Counted from the stretch's first letter, positions 8,727-17,871 are shown. The stretch: DNA of 64,000 nucleotides from Prauserella rugosa (GCF_000719975.1 NZ_JOIJ01000002.1:62001-126000); one strand, 5' to 3'. The notes: generated by a model from the sequence alone, not told the origin. Numbers and translations are program-made.

Positions 8727-10325
8727 TCACCGGTACAGGAGACGCTGGAGGCCGCCGATGCCCGCGGCGTAGACCGCTCCGCCTGCGCTCGACCTGGCTA
8801 GGGCGGCCCGTGCGGCGTTCGCCCCCGGACCGCCGTGCACCGCCCCACCGGGATGCGCCGAGGCGCCGGCGAGGAAGAGCCGGTCCACGGGGGTGTCGGC
8901 CCTGCCGAGGCCGGGCACGGGACGGAAGACCAGCTGCTGGTGCATCGCGGCGCTCCCACCGTTGACCGCGCCCTCGACGAGTGCCGGGTTCTCGCGTTCC
9001 AGGTCGGCGGGTCCCTGCACCAGTCGCCCGCGCACCCGCGCGCCGAAGCCAGGCGCGTGACGTTCGATGGCCGCCTCCATGCGGTCGGCGAACCGGCGGG
9101 CGGCGTCGGCGTCCCGCACCTGGCCGGCCGGTACGTGCGCGTACGCCCACGCCGACTCGTGCCCGGAGGGTGCGCGCGCCGGGTCCGCGGTGGCCATCTG
9201 GCCGACGACGAGCAGCGGATCCCGGCACGCGGTGCCGAGTTCGAGGTCGAGACCACACCGTGCGAGCTCCGCGATCTCTCCTCCGATGTGGACCGTGCCC
9301 GCCAGCCCGGCCTCGGCCGCGGTCCACGGAATGGGTCCGGACAACGTCCAGTTGACCTTCACGGTCGCCGCGTCCCAGCGGAAACCCCGGAGGTCGCGTC
9401 GCAGCCGCGCGGGTATCGCCTCGGCCCGCAGCAGGCGTTCGTACAGCAGCGGTGCGGGCACGGCAGCCAGCACGGCCCGCCTCGCCCGCAGGGGCGCACC
9501 CGCGACGACGCCGACGGCCCGCGAACCCGACGTGACGATCCGCGTGACCGGCCGGTCGCAGTCGATCCGCCCGCCCCGCGCGCGGAGCCGGCGCACCAGC
9601 GCCGCGGTCAGGGACCCGGCACCGCCCTCCGGCACCGGGAACCCCACGTCCTGGGCGAGCATCGACAGCAGCCAGCCGAACACCGCACTGCCCGCCTGGG
9701 CGGGCCCCAGGTCGGTGTGCAGCGCGTTGCCCGCCGCGACGGCGGGTGCGCCCGCGCCGCGGAACCGTTCGGCGGCCCATGCCGTGACCGGCATCGCCGC
9801 CGTCCTGGCCAGGCGCGTGCCGTCCGCGGCTCCGGCCGCCCGGGCCAGGCGCGCGGCCGCCCGCACGGGTGGAAAGGGCGTGAACAGCGCGTCCAGCAGC
9901 GGGTCCCGCAGGCGGTTCCACAGCGCGACCTCCGCCGCCCACGCCTCGCCGTCGCCCACCGCGAACGACTCCAGTGAGGCCGACGTGACCTCCGGATCGC
10001 GCGACACGAGCGCCACCCGGTCGTCGGGCAGCACGTGCGCGAGTGCCGCGGGAGCGTGCCGCCACCGCAGGCCGTACCCGTCCAGTTCGAGTCCACGCAG
10101 GATCGGCGAGGCCACGGCCATCGGATAGAACGCGCTGAACAGGTCGGTGACGAAACCCGGCTCGATCACCTCGCCGCTGCGCACGGCACCACCCGGCGAC
10201 GACGTCGCCTCCAGCACCACCACGTCCCATCCGGCGTCGGCCAGCAGATTGGCCGCGACCAAGCCGTTCGGCCCCGCACCGATGACCACCGCGTCGGCCG
10301 TCTCGGCCCGGGAGAATCCAGTCAC
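8727..10325 (-). CDS. Phytoene-desaturase-like FAD oxidoreductase (COG1233)
   Basis: 532-residue flavoprotein starting at GTG 10325. The Rossmann dinucleotide motif VVIGAGPNGLVAANLLADAG is at 14-33 and the C-terminal FAD block FLAGASAHPGGAVHGGPGAN near 490. This layout matches actinobacterial COG1233 proteins related to carotenoid desaturases and to human PYROXD2; the physiological substrate is usually unknown. No carotenoid genes (crtB, crtE) are in the window, so a role in pigment formation is not supported. It is divergent from the BASS transporter at 10409, sharing an 83-bp promoter gap. Confidence 0.85.
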   Translation of the reverse strand: MTGFSRAETADAVVIGAGPNGLVAANLLADAGWDVVVLEATSSPGGAVRSGEVIEPGFVTDLFSAFYPMAVASPILRGLELDGYGLRWRHAPAALAHVLPDDRVALVSRDPEVTSASLESFAVGDGEAWAAEVALWNRLRDPLLDALFTPFPPVRAAARLARAAGAADGTRLARTAAMPVTAWAAERFRGAGAPAVAAGNALHTDLGPAQAGSAVFGWLLSMLAQDVGFPVPEGGAGSLTAALVRRLRARGGRIDCDRPVTRIVTSGSRAVGVVAGAPLRARRAVLAAVPAPLLYERLLRAEAIPARLRRDLRGFRWDAATVKVNWTLSGPIPWTAAEAGLAGTVHIGGEIAELARCGLDLELGTACRDPLLVVGQMATADPARAPSGHESAWAYAHVPAGQVRDADAARRFADRMEAAIERHAPGFGARVRGRLVQGPADLERENPALVEGAVNGGSAAMHQQLVFRPVPGLGRADTPVDRLFLAGASAHPGGAVHGGPGANAARAALARSSAGGAVYAAGIGGLQRLLYR

Positions 10326-10408
10326 GGCATCTGTGTACCCGACCTCCCCGGCGCCGTCACCGCATCGCGTGACCTACAGTGCCTCTCGCACCGACACGGG
10401 AGGCGGAC

Positions 10409-11386
10409 ATGACGCAGCGCGGCGGCATCGTGAGGAGGCTCGCGGAACTCGCGGGCACGTGGTTCGGACTTCTCGTCCTCCTGGGTGGGGTCGTCGGCAT
10501 GCTCGTGCCGGAGCAGGTGTCCGGGTTGACCGACTACGTGTCGCTGCTGCTCGGCATCATCATGTTCGGGATGGGTCTCACGTTGCGTGCGGCCGATTTC
10601 GCCCTCGTGGCCCGCAGGCCGCTGGCCGTCCTGTTCGGACTGCTGGCCCAGTTCGTCATCATGCCGTTCACCGCCTGGGGCATCGCGCAGCTGTTCGGCC
10701 TCACCGGCGCACTGCTCGTGGGCATGGTCCTCGTCGGATCGGCGCCGGGCGGGACGGCCTCGAACGTCATCGTCTATCTCGCCAAGGGTGACGTCGCCCT
10801 GTCGGTCACCCTGACCTCGGTGTCGACGCTGCTGGCTCCGTTCCTGACGCCGCTGCTGATCCTACTGCTCGCCGGTTCCGACCTGCCCGTCGGCTTCGGC
10901 GACATGTTCGTCTCCATCGCCCAGGTCGTACTCCTGCCCGTGCTCGCAGGCATCGTGCTGCGCGCGATCGCCGACCGGGCCGTCCAGCGTGTACTCCCCT
11001 ACCTGCCGCTGGTGTCGGTGCTCGGCATCGTGGTGGTGGTGACCGGCATCGTGGGCGCCAACGCCGAGACGATCGCGACCAGCGGGTGGTTGCTGATGCT
11101 CGCCGTCGTGGTGCACAACGCCGCGGGCCTCGGGCTGGGCTACGGCGCCGCGCGGCTGGCCGGACTCGACGAGTCCGCCCGCCGCGCCGTCAGCGTCGAG
11201 GTGGGCATGCAGAACTCCGGTCTGGCCTCCAGCCTGGCGACCACCCACTTCACCGCGGCGGCGGCACTGCCCGGCGCGGTGTTCTCCGTGTGGCACAACC
11301 TGTCCGGCTCGCTGCTGGCCTCCTTCTGGGCGCGCAGGCCACTGCGGCGCACCGGCGACGAACCCTCCGAGCGCGCCGCGTCCTGA
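10409..11386 (+). CDS. Bile acid:sodium symporter (BASS) family transporter
   Basis: 325 residues with about ten hydrophobic segments. The core GLLAQFVIMPFTAWGIAQLFG and GSAPGGTASNVIVYLAKGD (about 110-128) match the BASS family, where the Pro/Gly-rich crossing helices bind sodium; EVGMQNSGLASSLA near 270 is the second signature. Bacterial members move small organic anions such as pantoate or 2-keto acids. Start ATG 10409 is preceded by GGGAGGCGG; the frame upstream to 10379 lacks a ribosome site. The gene converges on the GntR regulator with 31 bp between them. Confidence 0.9.
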   Translation: MTQRGGIVRRLAELAGTWFGLLVLLGGVVGMLVPEQVSGLTDYVSLLLGIIMFGMGLTLRAADFALVARRPLAVLFGLLAQFVIMPFTAWGIAQLFGLTGALLVGMVLVGSAPGGTASNVIVYLAKGDVALSVTLTSVSTLLAPFLTPLLILLLAGSDLPVGFGDMFVSIAQVVLLPVLAGIVLRAIADRAVQRVLPYLPLVSVLGIVVVVTGIVGANAETIATSGWLLMLAVVVHNAAGLGLGYGAARLAGLDESARRAVSVEVGMQNSGLASSLATTHFTAAAALPGAVFSVWHNLSGSLLASFWARRPLRRTGDEPSERAAS

Positions 11387-11417
11387 GCGCGGGACGCGCG
11401 CCGGCGACCCTGCGGCG

Positions 11418-12059
11418 TCACCCGTCCAGTACCGCCGTGAGCACGTCCAGTGCGCGCTGCCGGTGGGCGTCCAACAGCGACACCACCGTCTCGACGTCGC
11501 GTTCCCGCACGGCGTCGAGGATCCGGCCGTGGTCGCCCACGGTGCGTTCGCGCTCCTCGGGCGCGTTGTAGTACAGCGCGCGGTAGGCCTCGGTCGACTC
11601 CCACAGCAGGCGGATCAGGCGCATCGTGTGGGCCTGACCCGGCGCCTCGAGGATGCCGAAGTGGAACCGGCGGTTCGCCTCCAGTTCGGCCACGACGTCG
11701 CCGCGGGCGGCCGCGTCGGCGCAGTCGCGTTCGGCGAGTGCGATGCGGGCGAGCGCATCGTCGTCCAGCACCGGCACGGCGGCGCGGGCCGCGCGCTCCT
11801 CGAGCAGCCGTCGCAGGGCGTAGATCTCCACGAGGTCGGCCACGTCCAGCGCGGTGATCACGTAGCCGCGCCGAGGGCGGTACTCGACCTGTCCCTCCTG
11901 TTCGAGCACGCGCAGTGCCTCCCGCACCGGCGCGACGCTCACCTCCAGCCGCGCTGCCACCTCCTCCTGGCGCACGCGCTGGCCCGGACGCAGCCTGCCG
12001 GCGACGATCTCCCGGCGCAGCTGCGCGAGGGCGTGGTCGGCGGTCGTGCCCGCGGTCAT
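11418..12059 (-). CDS. GntR-family (FCD/FadR-type) transcriptional regulator
   Basis: 213 residues: an N-terminal winged helix (about 8-70, with VRQEEVAARLEVSVAPVREALRVLEQEG) and an all-helical FCD ligand domain (about 80-205). The metal and ligand residues expected in FCD regulators are visible (FHFGILEAPG, DHGRILDAV, then a final His). Its ATG overlaps the stop of the acyl-CoA dehydrogenase gene by four bases (ATGA), so it is the second gene of that transcript. It most likely controls the dehydrogenase and the divergent CoA-transferase through the palindrome at 13333-13346; FCD regulators usually respond to a carboxylate or acyl-CoA. Confidence 0.9.
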   Translation of the reverse strand: MTAGTTADHALAQLRREIVAGRLRPGQRVRQEEVAARLEVSVAPVREALRVLEQEGQVEYRPRRGYVITALDVADLVEIYALRRLLEERAARAAVPVLDDDALARIALAERDCADAAARGDVVAELEANRRFHFGILEAPGQAHTMRLIRLLWESTEAYRALYYNAPEERERTVGDHGRILDAVRERDVETVVSLLDAHRQRALDVLTAVLDG

Positions 12060-13261
12060 CGGAACGCGGGCGGCACGCCGGCCACCGCGCCGCCGACCAC
12101 GAGGGCGTGCACGTCGGCCGTGCCCTCGTAGGTGACGACCGATTCCAGGTTGGTCATGTGCCGGATCACCGGATACTCCAGGGTGATGCCGTTGGCGCCG
12201 AGCATCTGCCGTGCGGTGCGGGCCACGTGCAGTGCCGCGTTGACGTTGGCCAGCTTGCCCATGCTCACGTGTTCGGGGCGCAGCGTGCCCGCGTCCTTCA
12301 TCCGGCCGAGGTGCAGCGCGAGCAGAGTCGCGCGGTTGACCTCGAGCGCCATGTCGGCGAGCTTCTGCTGCTGGAGCTGGAACGAGGCGATCGGCCTGCC
12401 GAACTGCTCACGGGTCGCGGCGTAGTCGGCGGCGGCCTCGAGGCACGCGCGTGCCGCGCCTGCCGCGCCCCAGATGATGCCGTACCGCGCCTCGTTGAGA
12501 CACGAGAGCGGGCCGCGCAGCGACGTCGCCTCCGGCAGGCGCGCGGAGTCGGGCAACCGCACGTCGTCGAGTACGAGTTCCGAGGTGATCGACGCGCGCA
12601 GCGACAACTTGGCGTGGATGTCGTGCGTGGTGAATCCCGGCGTGCCGCGCGGGACGAGGAAGCCGCGGACCCCCTCGTCGGTGTTGGCCCAGACGACCGC
12701 GACGTCGGCGCGCGAACCGTTGGTGATCCACATCTTCCGCCCGTTCAGCACCCAGTCGGCACCGTCCCTGCGGGCCCTGGTGCGCATCGAACCCGGGTCG
12801 GAGCCGGAGTCGGGTTCGGTCAGGCCGAAGCAGCCGACCGCCTCCCCCGCGGCCATCCGCGGCAGCCACGTGGTCTTCTGCTCCTCCGAACCCCAGCGGT
12901 GGATGGCGTACATGGCCAGCGAACCCTGTACCGACACCATGCTGCGCAACCCGCTGTCGCCCGCCTCGAGCTCCATGCACGCCACGCCGTACGCCGTGGC
13001 GCTCGTGCCCGCGCATCCGTAGCCCTCGAGGTGCATGCCGAGGACGCCGAGCCGGCCCAGGCGTTCGGGCAGGTCCGCCGGGATCGACGCCTCCTCGAAC
13101 CACGTCCCCACGTGCGGCAGGACGTGGTCGCGCACAAAGGTCCGCACCACGTCCCTGATGTCGCGTTCCTCGGGGGTGAGCTGGTCGCCGACGGCGAGGA
13201 AGTCCCGCGGATCGAGCGCCGCCTTCCTGCCGTTCGCGCCGCCTGTGCTGCCGTCTGCCAT
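12056..13261 (-). CDS. Glutaryl-CoA dehydrogenase-type acyl-CoA dehydrogenase
   Basis: 401-residue FAD enzyme. The blocks CFGLTEPDSGSDPGSM (about 144), KMWITNGSRAD, LSLRASITSELVLDDV and GPLSCLNEARYGIIWGAAGAA follow glutaryl-CoA dehydrogenase rather than straight-chain acyl-CoA dehydrogenases, and the general base is Glu379 in TYEGTADVHAL, the position of the GcdH catalytic glutamate. Such enzymes oxidise and decarboxylate glutaryl-CoA to crotonyl-CoA with electrons passed to ETF. ATG 13261 has a GGAGGCAG site upstream. It shares a transcript with the GntR gene and is divergent from a class III CoA-transferase that could make the CoA ester from a free dicarboxylate. Decarboxylating activity is inferred, not proven. 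Confidence 0.88.
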   Translation of the reverse strand: MADGSTGGANGRKAALDPRDFLAVGDQLTPEERDIRDVVRTFVRDHVLPHVGTWFEEASIPADLPERLGRLGVLGMHLEGYGCAGTSATAYGVACMELEAGDSGLRSMVSVQGSLAMYAIHRWGSEEQKTTWLPRMAAGEAVGCFGLTEPDSGSDPGSMRTRARRDGADWVLNGRKMWITNGSRADVAVVWANTDEGVRGFLVPRGTPGFTTHDIHAKLSLRASITSELVLDDVRLPDSARLPEATSLRGPLSCLNEARYGIIWGAAGAARACLEAAADYAATREQFGRPIASFQLQQQKLADMALEVNRATLLALHLGRMKDAGTLRPEHVSMGKLANVNAALHVARTARQMLGANGITLEYPVIRHMTNLESVVTYEGTADVHALVVGGAVAGVPPAFR

Positions 13262-13302
13262 ACCGCTGCCTCCTGTGGACGTCGCCGGCCGGGTGCCGCG
13301 CC

Positions 13303-13346
13303 TTGACCCGGCACGCCGAGCACTTTAGCTTCGATTTTCGAAAATC
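13303..13346 (+). promoter_or_regulatory. Promoter plus 14-bp palindromic operator
   Basis: TTGACC at 13303-13308 and TAGCTT at 13326-13331 (17 nt apart) form a plausible -35/-10 pair for the CoA-transferase gene. The perfect 14-bp palindrome GATTTTCGAAAATC at 13333-13346 follows directly and would cover the transcription start, so a bound repressor would block initiation. The likely binder is the GntR regulator encoded at 11418-12059. Confidence 0.6.
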
Positions 13347-13368
13347 CACCAGAAGGAGCTGCGTGCGC

Positions 13369-14484
13369 ATGTCCTCATCGCTCGGTGACCTGCGGATCGT
13401 CGACTTCTCCCGCGTGCTCGCCGGACCGTTCGCGACCATGCTCCTGGCCGATCTCGGCGCGAGCGTGACCAAGATCGAACGCCCGGGGACCGGCGACGAC
13501 ACCCGCGGCTGGGGTCCTCCCCACGACGAGCGGGGCGAGGCGACGTACTTCCAGTCGGTCAACCGCAACAAGGGCTCGGTGACCCTCGACCTGCGCACCG
13601 ACGAGGGGATCGCCCGCGCCAAGGAGTTGGTGGCCGGCGCCGACGTCGTCGTCGAGAACTTCCGCCCCGGTCTGATGGACGAGCTCGGACTCGGCTACGA
13701 GGCACTCAGCGCGGCCGACCCCGCGCTCGTCTACTGCTCGATCACGGGTTTCGGTACCGGCCGCGGCGCCGAGCTGCCCGGCTACGACCTGCTGATCCAG
13801 GCGCTCGGCGGGTTGATGAGCGTCACCGGGCAGCCGGACGGCGAACCGCAGAAGGCCGGTGTCGCTCTGGTGGACGTGCTGTCCGGACTGTTCGCGACGG
13901 TGGGCGTCCTGGCGGCGATCCGGCACCGGGACGCCAGCGGCCAGGGCCAACGGGTCGAGGTGAACCTGCTGTCCGCACTGTTGGCGGCACTGGTCAACCA
14001 GAGTTCGGGATACACCTCGGGCGGTGTCGTGCCGCACCGCATGGGCAACGCGCACCCGAGTGTGGCGCCGTACGAGGTGCTGCCGTGCGGTTCCGGTGAG
14101 CTCGTCCTGGCCGTCGGCAACGACCGCCAGTTCCGGGTGCTCTGCGAGCAGCTCGGTGAACCGGACCTGGCCGCCGACGACCGGTTCGCCACGAACAGCG
14201 CCCGGGTCGCCCACCGCGGCGAGCTGCGGGACCACCTCGTACGCCTGCTGAAGGCCGGCGACGCCGCCACCTGGGCCGAGACCCTCACCGCGACGCGTGT
14301 TCCCGCGGGCGTGGTCAACGACGTCGCGGGGGCGTTCCGCCTGGCCGAGGCACTCGGGCTTGATCCGATCGTCGGGGTTCCCCACCCCGACGGCGGCGAG
14401 GTACGGCTGCCCCGCAACCCGATCGGGCTGTCGGCCACTCCCCCGACCTACCGGTCGGCGCCGCCTCCGCTCGCCGACGCCTGA
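13369..14484 (+). CDS. CaiB/BaiF class III CoA-transferase
   Basis: 371 residues. The N-terminal LRIVDFSRVLAGPFATMLLADLGA block and the catalytic Asp169 (in GVALVDVLSGLF), which forms the acyl-enzyme anhydride in this family, are both visible. It moves CoA between carboxylic acids in the cytoplasm. Start ATG 13369 lies 10 nt after AGAAGGAG; GTG 13363 is an alternative. Paired divergently with a glutaryl-CoA-dehydrogenase-like gene, it is a good candidate for a glutarate:succinyl-CoA CoA-transferase (the role of GcdG or human SUGCT), but sequence alone cannot fix the acid. Its last 37 bases overlap the end of the convergent monooxygenase gene. Confidence 0.9.
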   Translation: MSSSLGDLRIVDFSRVLAGPFATMLLADLGASVTKIERPGTGDDTRGWGPPHDERGEATYFQSVNRNKGSVTLDLRTDEGIARAKELVAGADVVVENFRPGLMDELGLGYEALSAADPALVYCSITGFGTGRGAELPGYDLLIQALGGLMSVTGQPDGEPQKAGVALVDVLSGLFATVGVLAAIRHRDASGQGQRVEVNLLSALLAALVNQSSGYTSGGVVPHRMGNAHPSVAPYEVLPCGSGELVLAVGNDRQFRVLCEQLGEPDLAADDRFATNSARVAHRGELRDHLVRLLKAGDAATWAETLTATRVPAGVVNDVAGAFRLAEALGLDPIVGVPHPDGGEVRLPRNPIGLSATPPTYRSAPPPLADA

Positions 14485-15956
14485 CGTACCCGCGCACGGC
14501 GGCCGAACTCCATGTCGTCGGTGAGGGGTCCGTGGCGCAGCAGGGCGACGTCGCGTACGTAGTTCTGATGCAGCCGCCACGGCCGCGACCGCCCCTGCTT
14601 CGGCATCTCGTCGATGCTCCGCAGTACGTACCCCGCCTTGAGGTCGATGAGCGGTTCGGTCTCGTGATCCCCCGGCGGGAGCCGGGGCGTGGCCGTGTCG
14701 AGGCCCCGCCGGTCGAGATGGGCCAGCAGGCGGCACACGTACTCGGCGACGAGATCGGACTTCAGCGTCCACGACGCGTTCGTGTACCCGATCGTCATGG
14801 CGAAGTTGGGCACGCCGTCGAGCATCATCCCCTTGTAGGTCGCCGCCGAGCCGACGTCGACGGGCTCACCGTCGACCTCGAGCGCGATCCCTCCGATGGC
14901 CAGGAGGTTCAGTCCGGTCGCGGTCACCACGACGTCCGCCGCGAGCTCGTCGCCGGAGCCGAGCCGAATCCCGTCCGGGGTGAACGTATCGACGGTGTCG
15001 GTGACGACGGAGGCATCGCCGCGGCTGAGCGCCCGGAACAGGTCGCCGTCGGCCGCGAAGCACAGCCGCTGGTCCCACGGCTGGTAGGCGGGCCGGAAGT
15101 GCCGCTCGACCTCGAAGTCCTCCGGCAGCGACGCGCGCACACCCCGCTCGACGAGTCGGCGCACCAGGGCCGGGCGCCGCCTGCTGAGCTGGAAGAACAA
15201 CGCCATCATCAGCGCGTTCTTCCAGCGCACCACCGGATAGGTCACGCGGTCGGGCAGGAACCGGCGCAGCGTCCTCGCGAGCGGGTCGACCGACGGCAAC
15301 GCCATCACGTAACTCGGCGAACGCTGCAGCATCGTCACGTGCGCCGCGTCCCGCGCCATCGACGGCACCAGCGTCACCGCCGTGGCTCCGCTGCCGATCA
15401 CCACGACCCGTGCGCCGCGGTAGTCGAGATCCTCGGGCCAGTGCTGCGGGTGCACGATCGTGCCGCGGTAGGAGTCGATACCGGGCAGCGGCGGCGTGTA
15501 GCCCTCGCTGTAGCGGTAGTAGCCGGAACACACGTACAGGAAGGAACACGTCAGCGTCCGCGCCGCACCGATGTCGGTCCGGTACACCTCGACCATCCAC
15601 TGTGCCCGGTCGCTCGACCACGCGGCCGAGCGGACCTCGTGGTGGTATCGCACGTCGCGGTCCACGCCGTGTTCGCGGGCGGTGTCCCGGATGTAGGCGA
15701 GGATCGACGGGCCGTCGGCGATGGCGTCGGCGCGGCGCCACGGCCGGAAGCCGTAGCCGAGGGTGAACATGTCGGAGTCCGACCGCACGCCCGGATATCG
15801 GAACAGATCCCACGTCCCGCCCATGGCGCCGCGGGCCTCCAACACCGCCACGCTCCGGTGGGGATGGCGCTCCCGGAGCCGGCAGGCCGCTCCGATCCCG
15901 GTCAGTCCTGCTCCCACGACGAGGACGTCCACGTGTTCGGTGGGCTCGGCGGGCAT
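14448..15956 (-). CDS. Flavin monooxygenase, Baeyer-Villiger type
   Basis: 502 residues with two dinucleotide-binding motifs: GAGLTGIGAACRL at about 14-26 for FAD and VVIGSGATAVTLVPSMA at about 187 for NADPH. Between them YRGTIVHPQHWP (about 163-174) fits the FxGxxxHxxxWP fingerprint of Baeyer-Villiger monooxygenases, with Tyr for Phe. Such enzymes insert oxygen next to a ketone to give an ester or lactone, or oxidise S and N atoms. Start ATG 15956 follows a GGAGGCC site. It is divergent from the MerR gene; the 37-base overlap with the CoA-transferase tail is head-on and rules out a shared transcript. Confidence 0.88.
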   Translation of the reverse strand: MPAEPTEHVDVLVVGAGLTGIGAACRLRERHPHRSVAVLEARGAMGGTWDLFRYPGVRSDSDMFTLGYGFRPWRRADAIADGPSILAYIRDTAREHGVDRDVRYHHEVRSAAWSSDRAQWMVEVYRTDIGAARTLTCSFLYVCSGYYRYSEGYTPPLPGIDSYRGTIVHPQHWPEDLDYRGARVVVIGSGATAVTLVPSMARDAAHVTMLQRSPSYVMALPSVDPLARTLRRFLPDRVTYPVVRWKNALMMALFFQLSRRRPALVRRLVERGVRASLPEDFEVERHFRPAYQPWDQRLCFAADGDLFRALSRGDASVVTDTVDTFTPDGIRLGSGDELAADVVVTATGLNLLAIGGIALEVDGEPVDVGSAATYKGMMLDGVPNFAMTIGYTNASWTLKSDLVAEYVCRLLAHLDRRGLDTATPRLPPGDHETEPLIDLKAGYVLRSIDEMPKQGRSRPWRLHQNYVRDVALLRHGPLTDDMEFGRRARVRQASASGGGADR

Positions 15957-16061
15957 GGGCCTCCTTCCGACGAGGGCGGCAGCGGCGACGGTGCCGGCCG
16001 CGCGCGCTCGACGCTACCGATGCGCCGCGTCCCGCACCACGCCGTGATCGGCATTCTCGAC

Positions 16062-16090
16062 TTGACGAAACCTGCATCGCGCAGTACATA
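16062..16090 (+). promoter_or_regulatory. Sigma-70-type promoter of the MerR gene
   Basis: TTGACG at 16062-16067 and TACATA at 16085-16090, 17 nt apart, inside a short AT-rich patch of the 231-bp divergent region. This would give a leader of roughly 90 nt before the GTG at 16188. Confidence 0.55.
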
Positions 16091-16187
16091 TTTATTCGGA
16101 TCGTTGGAGCAGGCTTCGCCGAGAGCCCGACACCCGGGCCCGCGACTCCCCGGAGGACATCGACGACAGCGCTGCGGAGGTGAGCAC

Positions 16188-16496
16188 GTGAACCTGCACG
16201 ACCTGGACGACGAACACCGGCCGACGTTCACCACCGGACAGGCGGCCGACATCCTCGGCGTGGAGCAGCCGTTCCTGCGCAGCCTCGACAGCGCCGGCGT
16301 CGTGTCCCCCGAACGCTCGGGCGGCGGCCATCGTCGGTACTCGCGGCATCAGCTGGGCCAGGCCGAGCGCATGCGCGCGCTGTTCGACGAGGGCTACAAC
16401 CTCAACGCCGCGCAGCGCATTCTCGAACTCGAACACGAGCTCGAGCAGGCACGCAGGGAGATCGCCGAACTCCAGCGACGTCTCGGAAACGAGTGA
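16188..16496 (+). CDS. MerR-type helix-turn-helix regulator (HspR-like size)
   Basis: 102 residues starting at GTG 16188, chosen because GGAGGTGAG sits just upstream and the preceding frame is shadow sequence. Residues 12-55 form a winged-helix MerR DNA-binding domain (TTGQAADILGV, then SGGGHRRYSRHQLGQAERM), and residues 75-100 a Glu/Arg-rich coiled coil (ILELEHELEQARREIAELQR) for dimerisation. There is no effector domain or Cys cluster, so it resembles HspR and similar short regulators rather than metal sensors. Target unknown; it may act on the divergent monooxygenase or on itself. The next gene starts 45 bp downstream. Confidence 0.85.
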   Translation: MNLHDLDDEHRPTFTTGQAADILGVEQPFLRSLDSAGVVSPERSGGGHRRYSRHQLGQAERMRALFDEGYNLNAAQRILELEHELEQARREIAELQRRLGNE

Positions 16497-16541
16497 GCCG
16501 CTCGCAGCCAGCGGGTGGCGGAAGGATCGAGGTGATCATCA

Positions 16542-17030
16542 GTGGACATCTACGGTTGGCACTCGACGGAATCCGCGCTGCACGCCTATGCCGGCGCCGT
16601 CGTGGAGGCGCTCACGTCCGGCCCGTACGGACGATCCCGCACCGGCGCCACAGGCCCGGCCGCGCAGTACACGTGCGACACGACGGGCACCCCGGTCAGC
16701 GCCTACATCGCACTGGACGGGCACCTGCCGACCTTCCCGGACCGGGACTTCGCGCTCGTGTGGGACGAACGGCACGGCTGGGGCGGTGCGATCGAGACGC
16801 ACTCGGGTGAGGACCTGATCATCGTGTCGTACCTGGGCGGCAGCGATCCGACACCCGACCCCGACGACGTCGCCCGATTCGCCAGGCAGCTGCTCGACGG
16901 TGGCATGCCGGGCAGGCTCGATCCTCCCGAGCACACCCCGCTGCCCGACCTGCCGCGCAGGCTGCTCGCCGCCGCCGGCACCGCCGACGTCCCCGTCCAG
17001 GAACCCGCCTCGGCCGCACACGTGCTCTGA
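16542..17030 (+). CDS. DUF6292-like hypothetical protein
   Basis: 162 residues from GTG 16542. The middle of the protein, with YIALDGHLPTFPDRDFALVW, DERHGWGGAIETHSGEDL and IVSYLGGSD, follows a family found in Pseudonocardiaceae that I recall as DUF6292; I cannot check this here. Soluble, no signal peptide, no known motif. Start follows a weak GATCGAGGTGATC site. It lies 45 bp after the MerR gene on the same strand and could be co-transcribed. Function unknown. Confidence 0.7.
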   Translation: MDIYGWHSTESALHAYAGAVVEALTSGPYGRSRTGATGPAAQYTCDTTGTPVSAYIALDGHLPTFPDRDFALVWDERHGWGGAIETHSGEDLIIVSYLGGSDPTPDPDDVARFARQLLDGGMPGRLDPPEHTPLPDLPRRLLAAAGTADVPVQEPASAAHVL

Positions 17031-17046
17031 CCCGCGGAAGCGGTGG

Positions 17047-17871
17047 TCAGGAGCTCCAGTGCGCGGGGACGCGCGCCCAGCCGGGAAGGCGGGTCCGCGC
17101 GTCCCCGCGGGCGGCGTCCACGTGCGACTGCGTGAGGAACAGGGTCTCGGCCAACCACGCACCCGACAGGTCCGCGCCGCGCAGATCGGCACCGGTGACA
17201 TCCGCACGCGTCAGGTCGGCGCCGCGCAGATCGGCGCCCAGCAGCAGGGCTCCCCGCAGGTTCGCCCCGGCCAGCGCATCGCCGGCGAGGTCGGCGCCCA
17301 CGAGATCCGCACCGCGCAGATCCCTGCCGGGGTAGCCGCCACGCGCCCAGGTGCTCGCCCTGGTCAACACGGCGTTGGCCTCCGCCCAGTGCTCTCCCGT
17401 GGACATGACGGCCACCGTGTCGAGGTCGCGGTCCGCCAGACGTTCGGTCTCGGCGATCATCGTGTCGAGCTCGGCGTGCACCGGCGCGGCGTCCGCGAGG
17501 TTCCGCGCCTCGTGCAGGTAGTACAGCAGCTCGTGCAGGTCGCGCAGCACCGGATAGGCCGAGAACATCCGCCGCCGGGCCGCGTCGTCGCGGCGCCAGT
17601 CGGCCCCTTCACGTTCGGCCACCGCCTGGCCCGCGCCGAAACAGTCGTAGACGACACAGCCCGCGAATCCGCGTTCCCGGAGCGTCTCGTGCACGCCACA
17701 CCACGAGTCGGCCCGCAGATTCGGGCACGGCGTTCCCGGCGGCTTCGTCAGCGCGAAGTCGGCCGAGGCAACGAAACCCGGTGCGGCACAGCACAAGCCG
17801 TAGCACCGCCCGCAGTCCGCCCGCAGCCGTTCGCGAAACCCCGTGTCCGGTGTGGACGATCCGTGACTCAC
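17047..17871 (-). CDS. Pentapeptide-repeat protein with N-terminal Cys cluster
   Basis: 274 residues from GTG 17871, which has GGGGAGGCGG just upstream. The N-terminal third holds a Cys-rich region (CGRCYGLCC near residue 16, then C-P-N-L, CGVH, a further Cys in FAGCVVYDC), likely a metal or Fe-S site. The C-terminal region (about 195-255) is a pentapeptide repeat of the A(D/N)LxG type (GADLRGADLTRADVTGADL), which folds as a right-handed beta helix; some such proteins mimic DNA and bind gyrase, but most have no known role. The earlier in-frame extension to 18108 has no ribosome site and is not included. Confidence 0.8.
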   Translation of the reverse strand: MSHGSSTPDTGFRERLRADCGRCYGLCCAAPGFVASADFALTKPPGTPCPNLRADSWCGVHETLRERGFAGCVVYDCFGAGQAVAEREGADWRRDDAARRRMFSAYPVLRDLHELLYYLHEARNLADAAPVHAELDTMIAETERLADRDLDTVAVMSTGEHWAEANAVLTRASTWARGGYPGRDLRGADLVGADLAGDALAGANLRGALLLGADLRGADLTRADVTGADLRGADLSGAWLAETLFLTQSHVDAARGDARTRLPGWARVPAHWSS

